The position numbers and the translations under genes were made by a program. 64,000 bases of DNA from Bugulina stolonifera (taxonomy: Eukaryota; Bryozoa; Gymnolaemata; Cheilostomatida; Bugulidae), in the NCBI GenBank assembly GCA_935421135.1, contig OW285192.1, forward strand, positions 8,267,501 through 8,331,500, in the 5' to 3' direction. Below are positions 35,439-49,594 of this stretch, in pieces (positions within the stretch are counted from its first letter, which is position 1; each line of letters starts with the position of its first letter). The notes beneath the pieces were generated by a model, which had not been told where the DNA came from, did not search any database, and was given only the letters and a program-made list of their open reading frames with translations.

Positions 35439-38400
35439 ATGAGGAGACTGGCTCTCCTAGTCTGTAGCTTCGTTCTGGTAAGATGTGAGTCCATATTCTC
35501 CTCCAACATGGAGCGCCAAGGGTCTGACTACGAATACAGCGACAATCAGATACAAGCGGAGTCTATGTTGCAACATCCAGATAAGCCTAACCATGTGTTA
35601 GCCGTTTCTACAAATTCCAGGGTGCTAGAAATAAACTTGACAGATTTCAGTCAGGAATTTCTTTCTCCCGGAGACCTGGGCTTTGTTAATGGTCTATTGA
35701 ATATCAGTAAGTTTAAGCACCCATCATCAATGATAAAGATTTGGAATGGGGTCTATGCTATTGCTGACACAGCCAATAACTGTATAAGAAGACTAGACTG
35801 GCGCACACAGGAAGTCAGCACCTTGGCAGGTAACAGCCATTTTATTATTGTGTATTTTATTGCCTAGAATAAAAATGTTATATTAACATGTAAATACAAT
35901 CATTCTAAACATAAGAGATAAGAATGTGTTTGTATAATCAAACTGTTGCTTGTGCAATATCGTCAATATTGTTATAAATACATACAGACCAATAATATTA
36001 TAATGCCTGTAATAGTTTTGCATATAATCACCCTTGCATTGGAATAGATTGCTAGCGACTAGATGTATATGAACTGCAGTAAGGTAGTTAAAAGAAAACG
36101 TAGAATGGTGTCCAAGTCACATGCATATCAGGGTTATTAAAGAGCAGCAACGAAAGAGACAAAAGTTCAAAGCAAGTTTACTTCAAATTTTGAAGTAGCA
36201 TCATGGACCTGTGTATAGAAAGGGGTTAGAAATAACATATCATATGCTTATACAAGCAAAGCCCATGTTCATAGTGCTAGATTATACGTCTTTAATTAGT
36301 ATCTTCCGACCTAAATTTCAATTTGCTAAAATAGTTTTCCTGCACACTGCCTTCACAGAGTTGAGAACTAACCGGCCTGGGCTGAAGACAGAATTCTCAT
36401 TGTCGTGCGAAAAACCCAGGTGTGCCAATGAGCTAGAAATTATTTTCGTCCAGCCAAGCAAACTCTCAGCTCTTTTGGCCTAGGCCAAACGGCCATCTTG
36501 AGAATTTTATTTGTGATCTGGATTCGTCCAACAGGTCACGAAGACACTAAATATACCCAGTACTTGAGATTATTATTTGGTAAACTCTTTGTAGTTGGTC
36601 TGCATTTTGGTAAACTATTTATTGTTTTGCATGCATTACATTTATTATCTATATTTACTATAGTCTTTAGGGTTTAAGCAGATTGAATATGGCCGCATTT
36701 TTATGTTTTCTAGGGTAATCAATTATGTATAACAAACCTATAATATAGTATTGGTATACATATATTATATATATTAACTGCACACAATTAGTTGTAAAGA
36801 CTTGTTTTATTGCAATGTCAAGTTTCTATGATAGCCAAGGCACATGAATTCCCTAAGCTCTTTTGTTTGTGTTGTAGCTAAGCTACACAAACAGCACTAA
36901 AAGTTTTACGAAGCATAAATGTAGGTATGCCTATTTCACTAGTGAAGTATAATAAGTATGTGTAAGTTATATTCCTACACCTTAATTATTTGCAAGTTTT
37001 GGATGTTGGTTTGAAAACATAATATATAAGTAAACTCTTTCCCAAAATAAAATTTAAGGGACCATCATAATTGGTTTGAATTAGCCGAGGTCGAATTAGG
37101 CAAGTTCCACTGTACATAGATTGTACGTACTATGTTATATTTACTTCCAACAGGTGCTTGTGGACAGGTAGGGGAAAGTAGAACTATAGTTCTACCTAGA
37201 GCCATAGTAAAGAGTTCGAGGAAGAATTCAATCTACATTGAACAAAGGTGGCTGGATGTTATTATTGAAGTAAGCAAACACAACATATTATATATAATTG
37301 TACAGGTGACACATATTATATTAGCTGCTGATAGATAACTACACGTGTAAGGAGTTCATGCTGAGATTCTCTAGAATGTTAGAAAGTTGAGCTTGGTTGA
37401 CTTTCTTACTTTTTGCATTCTCAGCCTTCTAAGTACTCATTTTTAGAACTATACATTACTTTGTCAGTGAATGCAGTAGATACAGTAGATGTGGTACACA
37501 TGTAGATGAAATAGATGTGGTAGATACAGTAGATTCAGCCATTAATTTGCCATATTGTCTGGAGAGTTAATCAAGTTATATCAATCACAACATTCTAATA
37601 ATATTTTTGATGGCTTTCACAGATAGATTTGGATAACCCCAATGATTTAAACAAGACAATCCATATACCAGCTGACACTAGAGATGATTTCTGCATACTT
37701 GGTATGGCTAGCTCCCTACACTATTCTGTTATATGGATTCTGGTCAGAGACGGACACTGGGTAAGCATTACATTATATTAGCATTGCTCCTGTTGCAAGA
37801 GAAAGACAAGATTATTTGTTGAATATGCTTACAACAAATATAAAGGCGGTATCTTTCTCGAAAACTTGAGTAAGGATGTTTGGAAACGGCTAACGAGTAA
37901 ATAAGTAAGTACAGTAAGTATGTACATGTAAGTACAATGTTCAGGTATACTTATGCTAGCTATCATTTTATAGTCGGTTTCAGCTAACTTTTATCTATCT
38001 GTTATGTACGAAATATTGCGGTAATTTTATGAATGACCCAAGTGGTAAGTGTAAAAGTTGACATAATATTTATATTATATTCTATGCCCATCCACTTGAT
38101 TATCCATTTAAACAGCTAGAAATGGTGAAAGGGTGAGTAGTAATTGCTGTGTAGCTAGCCTATTCAGAATTCTGTTGAGATTGGCTCAGGTTCTGCCTCG
38201 CCATCACACTGTTATATTTTGAACAAGAGGTTAGCCAACTACTCCACCATAAACAATAGGAAGCTGCCAAGAAACTGATATAAAACATTAAGATCTACAA
38301 TATTAACCAATCAGAAAGATGTACTGTAACTGCTGGATGTATCAGTACTGCACAACAAACAGGGACTGGAAATAGGCTCCCCGTTTGTGCAAACGGTGGA

Positions 38401-41400
38401 ACCTTCGCCATTAGTGGCAATAATGCTAAAACAAGCATTACAAAGGCAGGCATTCAAATGAATCCCAGTCTACACTGGCTAACTATATTAACAAAAAGAG
38501 CACAATAATTCCCTTTTGCAGACTCTGTGTGGAGGTCTACACCAATAGACTGGGCAGGTAGGCATAATACCACAATTAATCTAAAATTGTAATATATGTA
38601 ATCTATAGTTAACAGCTTTAAAATAAAACTTTCAGGTGAAGCTGTTCAAATTAGACACTAAATCTGACAGCTTCATGAAGTATACCGAAATTGGTTTAGC
38701 TAATGATGCGACTGGCGGGCAAGATGGCAGCTTAGAGAGTCTGGAAACTAAAGTATATATGGCTATCAATAAATGCCGGTCAAGAAATTCCACGTTGTTA
38801 GAGGTATGAACACTGTGTTCTACTCTGATGTCATGTGTTCATATATTGCTTTTTATATGTTATGCTAACCTATTACTGACCTATTACTGACTGATACTGA
38901 CTGATACTACTAACCTATACTGACCTATTACTGACTGATACTACTAACCTATACTGACCTATTACTGACTGATACTGAGCTCTACTGACTGATACTGACC
39001 TATACTGACCTATTACTAACTCATACTAACCTATACTGACATGTACTGACCTATACTGACATATGCTGACACATACTGACATATACTGACCTATACTGAC
39101 ATATACAGGCCTATATTGACATATACTGACCTATGCTAACCTATACTGATATATACTGACCTATTACTAACCTATACTAACCTATACTGGCATATACTGA
39201 CGTATACTGACCTATACTGACATATACTGACATATACAACTGACATATAATAACCTATACTGACAAACACTGACCTATACTAACTTATACTGACCTATAG
39301 TGACATATACTGACCTATACTCACATAACATTGATCTATACTGACATATACTGACCTACATGTATAATACTAACCTACACTAACCTATACTAAACTATAC
39401 TAACCTGTACTAACCTATACTAACCTATACTAACCTATACTGACCTGTACTGACCTATACTGACCTAAATACTGACCTATACTGACCTGTACTGACATAT
39501 GCTGACATATGCTGACATGTACTGACATGTACTGACATGTACTGACATGTACTGACATGTACTGACATGTACTGACATGTACTGACATATACTGACATAG
39601 GAGGTGTACTGACTCATACTGACCTATAATGCTAAAACCACTTAATCCACATTGCATACATTGTATGCACTAGGGGCGAATATAGGGAAAATTTCAATGC
39701 CAGCCTATTTTCAAGAAGTCATGGATTTCACGCATCTGAGTGAGTTAATGCAAGATAAGTGTGGAACATGAACATGTATGGGTACAGTCTACACATAAGC
39801 TTGTATAACATGACTATTACAGCACTATACAATGACTATACTGCTTGAGCAAGTAAATAGAAAATGAATTGAAGCCTGGACATGCATAGTATTAATAGTT
39901 TACAGAGCACAGCTAGTATTTCATGCTTGATTGAACACACGCCTAGGATTGTGGCGTGGGTGCCTATAGCCGCTCTTGGTATGTACACATGTATATTGTG
40001 CGCTACTGTTTTATTTTCTGTTCTCAGTCAAAGATAACTACAAATTTAGTATACATGTATTTATTGAAGCTGTAATACTATATTGTACAACTCGTTTGAG
40101 TAGTTTGATTCAAGTCTAAATTTGAGTCACTAGTTCCTAACCATTTAGATTTTTACTGCGATTTAACTGTTTTAATATAAAGTGACGATTCCAGTTTCAG
40201 AAATGCAATGTAGTTTCTACTAAAATTGACTATATGTAATAATACCTCACCCATGCTTTTTAAATGATATAATTGTATTAAAAAGCTCTCAGACTAGCTT
40301 TTATTTTACTAGCTACTAGTGACGAGCAGCCGACCAACGATAACCACAACTACATTGTATGTTATATAGTAACGTGCTCCAGTGAGTGATAGGGGTCAAT
40401 GAGTTCTACAAACCCTTTCACTAAAATGACAAATGCCAGCTATAGTATAGTTATTAGTTAACCAGATTGTAGTTAACAGCTACTGTTGAGCGACCAACTG
40501 CAATGTGAAAGCAACATTGTGGTTATGAATGGAGTACATTATAAGAGAATAATGAAGGTTCAACTATATGTGGACATCAATATGATTGTGAATTGCCAAA
40601 AAAACATGCTTTCAAAATAACAATAACCACAGCATAGTTTTTGAATAAAATTGTTTATGTACATGTACATTCACATTATCTCAACACAAGCACTAGCTTG
40701 CCATGATCGGGTGAAAGCAACAACATTATTACTCGTACTATCTCTTTTTGAGCGCCATGGTATTGTACTCAAATTCCTCTGTGATTTTATGCAATTGCAA
40801 AAACTACAAACAAGTACATTGCAGATGAATTTCTAGTCAATCCTGACATTTTGTGTTTTAGATAGGAGATCACCTAATAGCTTTATTGGACAGTGGAAAG
40901 CCAGGAAACATTCTGTATGACTTTGACTTGAAGAAGAATTTTCTTACCCACACTACCTTTGACCATCAAGTTGGAGCAGGGTTATACTTTGATCACCAGC
41001 TAGAACCTCACTACATGTACATGTCTGCTCTGGGAACGGGAGGAGTTGGGAAGTATCTGGTAGATAGGTGTCAAGTAAAGTCACAGTCTCGACCTCCGCA
41101 GTACAGTAACACCTGGATGAGAACCGTTGGGTATAAGTGTGAGCAGATTGATGAGCAGAAGATAGAGTCATTCCCATACAATGGTTAGTTGTCGTTTGTC
41201 TGGTGAATAACTGCACTCATTTCCATGCCTAACGACACAGTTTAAGTGTGTCTGGAATTAGATGACATGTTTTAGAGAAAACAACACACCGTACATGTAC
41301 TTCAATATCCTCATCATTTTGCTGAAATATCTGTTTGCAAAAGTCATACATATTATGCTTGCCTAAGAGTGTTCCATCCAAATCTGTATAACTACCTTGA

Positions 41401-41922
41401 GTCTGTATAACTACCTTGAGTCTGTATAACTACCTTGAGTCTGTATAACTACCTTGAGTCTGTATAACTACCTTGAGTCTGTATAACTACCTTGAGTCTG
41501 TATAACTACCTTGAGTCTGTATAACTACCTTGAGTCTGTATAACTACCTTGAGTCTGTATAACTACCTTGAGTCTGTATAACTACCTTGAGTCTGTATAA
41601 CTACCTTGAGTCTGTATAACTACCTTGAATCTGTATAACTACCTTGAGTCTGTATAACTACCTTGAGTCTGTATAACTACCTTGGCGCATCTAGGTATTA
41701 ACATTTATATTTGTTTTAGAAACTGCAGTCGCCATGGAGTCTTGTTTCTCTGTGTGCAGCAAGATGTGCATGTCCAGGACAGAGTGTGTAGCTTTCCAGT
41801 GTGACTCTGAGATATCCATCTGTACACTCTCCAGATGTGCCCTTGTTGATACTCTCATTAGATATCCTACAGTTACCTGCTACAGATTGGCTGACGTCGT
41901 GTACGCACCACCAGCTGTTTAA
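35439..41922 (+). CDS. Secreted NHL-repeat-like protein with cysteine-rich C-terminus, copy C (six exons)
   Basis: Exons 35439-35829, 37154-37269, 37623-37760, 38636-38803, 40862-41183 and 41720-41922 join in frame to 445 aa. The N-terminus MRRLALLVCSFVLVRC looks like a signal peptide. Residues around 100-135 (YAIADTANNCIRRLDW and STLAG) match an NHL repeat, one blade of a beta-propeller. Exons 2-5 continue with weaker strand-rich repeats. The last exon encodes about 65 residues with eight or more Cys (CFSVCSKMCMSRTECVAFQC), similar in spacing to a PAN/apple-type module. Probably an extracellular binding protein; ligand unknown. An acceptor directly before the ATG implies an upstream untranslated exon. 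Introns 4 and 5 hold minisatellites. Confidence 0.75.
37055..37115. mobile_element. Fragment of a pogo-like MITE in intron 1 of gene C
   Basis: AAGGGACCATCATAATTGGTTTGAATTAG through GGCAAGTTCCACTGTA matches parts of the complete MITE at 60859-61302. Confidence 0.6.
38860..39630. repeat. Short-unit satellite in intron 4 of gene C
   Basis: About 770 bp of roughly 10-11 bp units, TACTGACCTA and TACTGACATA, with a more regular block TACTGACATG at 39510-39590. Confidence 0.9.
41385..41685. repeat. 19-bp minisatellite in intron 5 of gene C
   Basis: About 16 near-perfect copies of GTCTGTATAACTACCTTGA. Confidence 0.9.
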
Positions 41923-43291
41923 TAATGTCGTAGTGGGTTCTGGAATTACATTGTAGCTTACATGTATATTAAATGGCAAACTAACAATCATTGTCGTATA
42001 AGATTCAATAAATATATGACAGAGCATGATATTTACCCGCATATACCAGCATACATGTAATTATATATAAATTATATTTATATAGTTATTACTAGTACAA
42101 CATTGTATTCTTTTATTTCTGTACTGAAAACATAGTATCAATGTAGTAATTTTCTCAATCTGATATAAATCATAATAAAGCACTTTATAATAAGCAAAAA
42201 CAATCCACTAGCCACCAGGTTTATGCATACATTATGTACACTTACTAGTACCTTACTCCAGGTCCAATGCTTGTATGATTTACATGAATTCTCTAACTAC
42301 ACCTAGTTCTCCCATGGGACTACCACTGGGAGACTCCTAGGTAATCCTATAGATTTCTGTTAAAGATGCAGAGCTAAGTTGTGAACCTAAAAGTTACTTC
42401 ATTGCTGCGAAACATCCAACAGCACTGCTACAGGAAATGCTGTGTATTATCTATAGAACTGGCTCCACCTAGAGTCTGAGGAGCTAATGGACTATCGGCC
42501 TACAATAGTGATGCCCAACTATTTATTTTCCTAAAAATCTCAGACCCAATGCAGAAGGCATGGCCAAGACTTTAAAAGACACCTGAGTAGGCGTGACATT
42601 GAAGATAGGCCCATTGAAGTAGGGGAAAGATTTACAACATCTTGATTACAATTTATTAGTGGCAACTCTCAGCCTACAGTATTTCCACTGCCTGCAGTAT
42701 TTCAACATAATACATGAAATAAACCCGACATAAGAATACATTGGAATATTACAGTATATTGTACATTCATGCAACTGATTGTCAGTCACACTATGCTACA
42801 GTGCAGAGATTCACGATGGTTTATCACAATATACCAGCCCAATATACACATTTATGTAGACCTAAATTCAGATCTATATAGAGTATAAAAAACACAACAT
42901 CTATTAGTTTAGCTAACAACAGAATTAAGCTATGGCATTCTGGAATAAGAAAACTGATGCTTTTTCTTGCTCAACATGTACAATCGATCCATTGTACCAA
43001 TTGTCATAAGCTTACAGAGAGACTAGTTTCCACTGAGTTTCAATAATATCGAAAAATAATAATTTTTTGGTGCATAACAGCTCTACACTGTGTGAATATG
43101 AAAGTAAAACACAGTTATATGAAAATAACTAGCCTCAGTATAAATACATGTACAACCATGTAAGTAGGTACGATATTTACATGCCCAACCAGCTCCAATG
43201 TGGGTTTGCAAATACCAGTCTATACACTACATAATTGCCTAACATGGCAAACTCTTCATGCGATCTACTTTGATCAACTTCTTTAAGACCA
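41923..43291. other. Spacer between the 3' ends of genes C and D
   Basis: About 1.4 kb, AT-rich, with no gene recognised. The two genes converge on it. Similarity between their flanks ends within a few bases after the stop codons. Confidence 0.5.
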
Positions 43292-43546
43292 TTAAACAGC
43301 TGGTGGTGCGTACACGACGTCAGCTATTCTGTAGCAAGTAGCTGTAGGATATCTAATGAGAGTATCAACAAGGGCACATCTGGAGAGTATACAGATGGAT
43401 ATCTCAGAGTCACACTGGAAAGCTACACACTCTGTTCTAGACAAACACATCTTGCTGCACACAGAGAAACAAGACTCCATGACAATTGCAGTTTCTAAAG
43501 CAAAATATGCAACTTCAAACGTCGAGTCAACGTTGATGCATTTGTA

Positions 43547-43725
43547 GCCTAGTGGTAAGGGCTCAGGGCTTCTAAGTGGGAGTCCCAGGTTCAATTCCCA
43601 TAATGGTTATTGGTGGTGTTAGGAAGAGCATTCAACCAATCATCATGCTCCTGTGCTACATCAGTTAACTTTGCCTTTGGTGAAGTGCTTTTCCCACCCC
43701 AAATTAGAAAAATGCAGATCTCTTT
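43547..43725 (+). mobile_element. tRNA-derived SINE in intron 5 of copy D
   Basis: GTAGCCTAGTGGTAAGGGCT (A box type) and CAGGTTCAATTCCC (B box), then the core GGTGGTGTTAGGAAGAGC shared with the SINE at 31468. The 3' end is estimated. Confidence 0.65.
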
Positions 43726-45329
43726 AGATCAATGCTTTCTTACCTGGAATTAATAGCGGGAAGTAAAATTGGTATAGATTTAAATTTCAGAGCTAAAAAA
43801 TATATACGAAAGAATTCAGCAGGCAATTATTTTTTCATATTAACACGTCTTGCATTGGGAAATGCTTCTACAATCTACGGTCTACACCAATAATTAATTT
43901 AAATTAAGTAATGCACCCATGGATCATAGCATGATCGGGTCTACAAAGCTTCACTAACATCACTGCAAACTGTAGGTACCAATCTGCTTGGTGTAGTATC
44001 TTATAATTTAATTAAGCTGTATTCAGTACAAGTAGGTGTAGAAGAAGTATGTTTATTTACTGATTCAGAACTTACCATTGTATGGGAATGACTCTATCTT
44101 CTGCTCATTAATCTGCTCACACTTGTACCCAACGGTTCTCATCCAGGTGTTACTGTACTGCGGAGGTCGAGACTGTGACTTTACTTGACACCTATCTACC
44201 AGATACTTCCCAACTCCTCCCATTCCCAGAGCAGACATGTACATGTAATGAGGTTCTAGCTGGTGATCAAAGTATAACCCTGCTCCAACTTGATGGTCAA
44301 AGGTAGTGTGCGAGACAAACTTATCCTTCAAGTCAAAGTCATACAGGATAGAATGGTCCCCATCAATTACAGCAATCAGGTGGTCTCCGGTCTATAAAAT
44401 ATATACTTTGAAATTACAGCACCTAGTTCAAATACAGAAACAGCAAAGTGCGTACAAGAAACTATGTAGGCCTACATTTAATTATAGTGTGTGTTGAACT
44501 TGTACTCCCTTTTTTATATGGTACCATGGTAGATATTGCAACATTTGGATTAAAATAATAGGCTGTCTACCACAGTAGAGTCTGGTGCCTGTCATAGTTG
44601 TATTGATTATACACATAATGACTTTTTGACCTTTCTATCCATAAAGTATTTCCTATTTAAGTTCACTGTCACATGTCTGAGAAATTTGTGATTTCCAAAA
44701 TAATGGTGAAATGAACGCTGACACCATCTAATAAGCAAATCTGATTGGCTAATTGCCAATGTGAATGCAAAATAAACGAGAGTAATACTAAAGCTTTAGA
44801 ATCTGTAAAGTAAGCGAATGAAAAATATTCTTAAGCCATCTTTAGAAAGGCTTAATTGATTGTTTTGTCTTCCAATAAATCAACTCGTTATAAGATACAT
44901 GTATATACATTTAAATTACACACACCTGTAGCAAAGTGGTGGCTCCTGGTGGGTAAAATGTATTAACAGCTAATACCCGTGCCTCATCACTACCCATACT
45001 TCCATCATTGGCGTTTTTCCCTTTAATGACTCTGCGCACATTTGAGTGCTCTGCGAGGTTGTTAGACTTTGTGTGTAATTCAAATAGCTTTATCTAAAAT
45101 TGTGTTTGTACACAGGAAAGTGTTTGACCAATACGATAATCATTTTTGAACAAAAAAAGATCTTATCGTTCTTTATGTTCAAGATACTGTCGCACTATCT
45201 AACATGGGTATGCTGGGTACAGTAGACCCGTCTGTACATGTGCACATGTGTATCAGATCTACATTGTGCACTTGTGCATAAGCAGCAGAATATTTTCATA
45301 CATCTTAGTGAAACATCAAAGCCTACATG

Positions 45330-46070
45330 TATATGCATGTGGCCGTATACATGTATACATGTATACATGTAAATGTGCACCTATACATGTAAATGTACCT
45401 GTATACATGTATATTGTATTACGCTCGAAATTGGTAGCAATACCAATTTCTTGAGCACTTTACCTGGGAGATACACTGAACTGGTGGCATTACGCAATTC
45501 TCGCTGTCTCTGGCAGCTTGAGAACTTTGGTTCAGTGGATTTCACACCTTTTAAATACGCTTTGCTGTAAATATACAGTATTGCTAAGGTGTGCTCCCAG
45601 GCATATCTCTGAGCTGCACTGATGAGGTGTTAAACACCGAAACAGTACACTGTATGCAGATTGAGTGTATACTGTATATATGTATACATGTATTAACATG
45701 TATACATGTATACAGGTACATTTACATGTTGTACATGTGTACTTATATACATGCACAGGTCCTATTTGCATGTACACGTGTACTTGTAAATCTACATGTT
45801 CACCTACACAACTGATAAGAACATATTATACAATGTACATGTATGGGTCCTATTTACATGTGTTATATACGTGTACATGTACATGTTCACCTATACAACT
45901 GATAAGAACGTATACATATATAGGTTCTATTTACATGTTCTATATACGTGTAAATGTACATGTTCACCAGATACAACTGATAAAAAACATATACATGTAT
46001 AGGTCATATTTACATGTGCTATATACGTGTAAATGTACATGTTCACCAGATACAACTGATAAAAAACATA
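45330..46070. repeat. TACATGTA-rich array in intron 3 of copy D
   Basis: Palindromic TACATGTA/TATACATGTATA units (45330-45730) followed by about four copies of a unit of roughly 80 bp containing ACAACTGATAAGAAC and TATTTACATGT (45790-46070). Frames through it are artefacts. Confidence 0.85.
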
Positions 46071-46462
46071 TCGTACTTACTCTAGCTCCATCTCTCACCA
46101 GTATCCAAACTACAGGGTAGTACAGAGAGCTAATCATGCCATACAGACTGAAGTTATCCACAGGTTGTACTGGTATAGAAATTTCCATGCTTGTCTCATC
46201 AGGTTTGTCTAGATCTATCTACAAGAAGGATAGGATAGTAGAATTTCACACTTTATTAATAAAATCTATGTTTCCTAAGCCTTTCAGACTCTAAGCTGTA
46301 TTTTTTTCTGCATATTCAATTCTGGCTAATAAAGGAATAACTTACTGCAACAACATCCCAAACTCGCCAGGGTTTATTTTCAGAAAGTCAATATAAACTT
46401 GATATTTTCTACAATTAATCTACATAGAATTGTTTAATTAAAACCTTTGACACAATCTAGAG

Positions 46463-46955
46463 CAGGGGTTCCCAACCTGGGGTACATGTACCCCTAGGGG
46501 TGCATTTTAGAAATCTAAGGGATACAAAACAAGTTATCAACTTAATACATTTTTAACAGTGATTTTCAGTTACAGACTATCAATAATGAATTACCATTAT
46601 CTATTACTGAACTGAACATCAAATGGCTCACTGATGCAAATGAAGTTGAGCTAAACCAGTGTGAGAGCCATAAAACACTAAAATCAATGAAAGTTATATC
46701 ACATAGTTATCATTAAATAATTGATGAATAAAAATTGCATACCATACTGCTGCTACTGCATTCATTTACTTGTTTGAGCGACGCATTTTGATAATGTACA
46801 CATGTAACATTATTTATTAACTGACCTAAACCAAAGATATCCTTGATTAAACACAGTTTTACAAAGTGGTACATTGTTTGCTACAAAGAGGTACATTGTT
46901 TGCTATAAGGCTGCTAAGGGGTACTTAGGCTAAACAAAAGGTTGGGAACCCCCTG
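46463..46955. mobile_element. hAT-type non-autonomous element in intron 2 of copy D
   Basis: Inverted ends CAGGGGTTCCCAACC and GGTTGGGAACCCCCTG, with an exact 8-bp duplication ATCTAGAG at 46455-46462 and 46956-46963. The terminus is typical of hAT elements. It is 493 bp without transposase. Confidence 0.88.
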
Positions 46956-48636
46956 ATCTAGAGGCTAGAACCATGTTTCTGGTGAGCAAATAATTTCCAG
47001 AAAGATCGCTTTAAATCCATGTCTTTTGGTTGTTGTTGCACTATCGGGTTATCTTGCTAGCTTTCTTAGCTCTGCCCTTTATAGAAATAACAGCAATGAC
47101 TCAAATCCATGGACTTGGGATAACCCTAAATCAAATTCACTACACAAAAGTGGGTGCTAAGTGGTTATGGGGTAGTTCAAGTGTCATAATAATTGTATAA
47201 GACTATGCAGCATAGTTTGATATTATTGTAAATTTTGTGCCGCTGTTGTCTGAGATATTCAATACTAGTACATACATGTTAGGGGGTTTGGCCATTTTTT
47301 TATATAGCGATGTGTTTTCAGCAAAGGCCTTGCCTAAAAAATAAAAAGTACATCACTAGTACATACATGAATTTGAACATTAATAGCTTATGCAAACCTA
47401 CAGTGTATACATTTAGACTATAGGAAAAACAAAATAATTTGAAGTGGTAATCATCCCAACACAGTTCAGCTGCCAACTTTGATAATTTTCATTCAAGTTA
47501 ATGAGTAAATTTACCTTTAAAATTAAGCCGTTGGAACCTTTATCAATGTAAATTGTGTTTTTCCTCAAATCCTTAACTATAAATCTCGGTTGGATGAGGG
47601 TATTACCTTCCTCTGCCATTCCACAAGCACCTGAGGGCAGTATAAATACATGCATGAGATCTGTACACAAATAAATTCAAACCTTTGTGGATATTATAGA
47701 AACCCAGCAGCATGACACATGTAAAACTGAATAACATTTCTGTGTAAACTTTGTTTCCAAAGTGGCAGTGGGATTTAACAGCACAATGTCAGAAAAATTT
47801 ACATTCTAATGCTTAATTTTCAGAGTTTTATTTTCTACAAGTTGTAAAGTTTTAGTGAAATTGCATACACATTAGTACTGCTAAGTAGCCCAGTGGTGAA
47901 CAAAACTGTAGAATTATCAGCCGAAAGAGGACTGCAAATTTTGTAGCCTGCAAGTTCTTCATTTTGCATTTTCACTTGACTTTAAACTGAGAGATACATC
48001 GGTTTATGGCCATAAATATTTAAAACCACCGGCATGTATGTCTAGGAAAAACAACATCAACATGCAGTTAGCAAGGTAATAACAACAATAACATATTTAA
48101 ACAAACTACATACATGCAGTTGTACTGACTTGTAGGGAGGTGACTTCTGAAAAATAACGCCATCCTGATGGGTGTGAAAATATTGCCATAAGTATTATTA
48201 TTGTTGCATAGGAGTTATTTCCACTACATATAAAATCACTATTAAAAATAATAATTTCAAGTTAGATCTTTTCCCTGACATACCTGCCAAAGTGCTGACT
48301 TCCTGTGTGTGCCAGTCTAGTCTCCTTATACAGTTATTGGCTGTGTCAGCAATAGCATAGACCCCATTCTAAATCTTTATCATTGATGATGGGTACTTAA
48401 ACATACTGATATTCAATAGACCATTAACAAAGCCCAGCTCTCCGGGAGAAAGAAATTCCTGGCTGAAATCTGTCAAGTCTATTTCTAGTATCCTGCAATT
48501 AGTAGAAACGGCTAATACATGGCTAGGTTTATCTGGATGTTGCACCATGGACAGAGTCTAACAGTTCCCGCTCCATGGTGGTAGAGAAGATGGACTCACA
48601 TCTTGCCAGAAGAAAGCAGCATGCCAAGAGAGTCAT

Positions 48637-49594
48637 TGTTTTCACAGGAACATCTGTAGCAGATCAACGCCATATAACATGTATTAATTTTGTCTGATTG
48701 GAGTGCTTTAAAATTTGATTTAATTGGAATATGATAAACTATTATACTTGTAGATGCTTTACAAACCATATTGTACATGTATAACTATGTTAGAGTATGA
48801 CATATTACTGTAGATGTGTTTGATAGCATATAAGCATGAAGCATATACATTGTAGACTGTGCAACCCACCTTTGCTCCATCTCATCTTCCAGGCAGTTCT
48901 CTCCGCTCAAATTCTGACCTGATTTGATCAATATAGTGATGTACATGTAGTGTGGTGTTGATCAGTGTGCAGTTGATTTTGTAAAATATGCTATAACACA
49001 CTCTACAACCTACACTAATCAATATAAACCATGGATATCACCAAAACAACTAGGCAGTATTGACTATTATAGTCAATACTGTCTTATATCTTGGGTACAT
49101 TATACTGGAATCTATGTATATTATATGGAAACCTTTCCCTGGGGTATGAATAAAACATAATTTTATTTCCAAAGTGTGCACTATTATGTATATCGATATA
49201 GCTAAACATTATTTTGCAATTGCTAGTTTTGTGAGCAACCATCTACAACTTACAGTTTTATGTAAACAAATCTGCTCGCAGGACTCTTTGTAGTCTGAAA
49301 TCGAAATTTTAAGTGTAAAGAAATATTATGTTAAGCTGCTTAGTACCATGATCACTTTTAGACCATTTCATCAAATGAATCTCACAGTTCAAGCTAACCA
49401 TACTCCTTTATACTTGCAATCAGCTATAAATTCACTATTCATTAAAGTGCACCAAATTGTCCCTAAGCCTACAGAGTACAGTAATGTACAAGACATGAGC
49501 TTGATCTTGGAAATTCAAAATTTATAAGCCTTCATTTCCATTACAGTAATAAAAACATCATGACGTTGTGTGGACTCCACGAGCATACTGTGTG
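48637..49594. other. Spacer between copy D and the long minus-strand gene; no gene
   Basis: AT-rich and without a convincing open frame. The promoter of D would lie in its left part. Confidence 0.45.

Larger units (their letters stand above)
43292..48636 (-). pseudogene. Inverted paralogue of gene C (copy D), broken in exon 1
   Basis: Exons 48284-48636, 47515-47630, 46081-46218, 44926-45093, 44076-44391 and 43292-43494 (minus strand) match gene C in order and nearly in length; exons 2, 3, 4 and 6 have equal length and exon 5 is two codons shorter. Exon 1 is damaged. About 38 bp net is missing after the MERE stretch, which shifts the frame and gives an early TAA. The Trp codon of KIWNG is TAG (about 48369-48371). 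Exons 2-6 are open with good splice sites, so the loss may be recent, or a shorter product may start elsewhere. Exons 1, 5 and 6 are almost identical to C, exons 2-4 are not. It could also be a defective allele state. Confidence 0.75.

Noticed and set aside
36211..36483. Open frame of 90 codons in intron 1 of gene C
   Set aside because: No counterpart in copy D and no coding character.
43547..43620. tRNA gene (A and B box-like motifs; also at 31490, 59390 and 60570)
   Set aside because: Only the tRNA-like head is present, the cloverleaf arms do not pair well and a SINE core follows.
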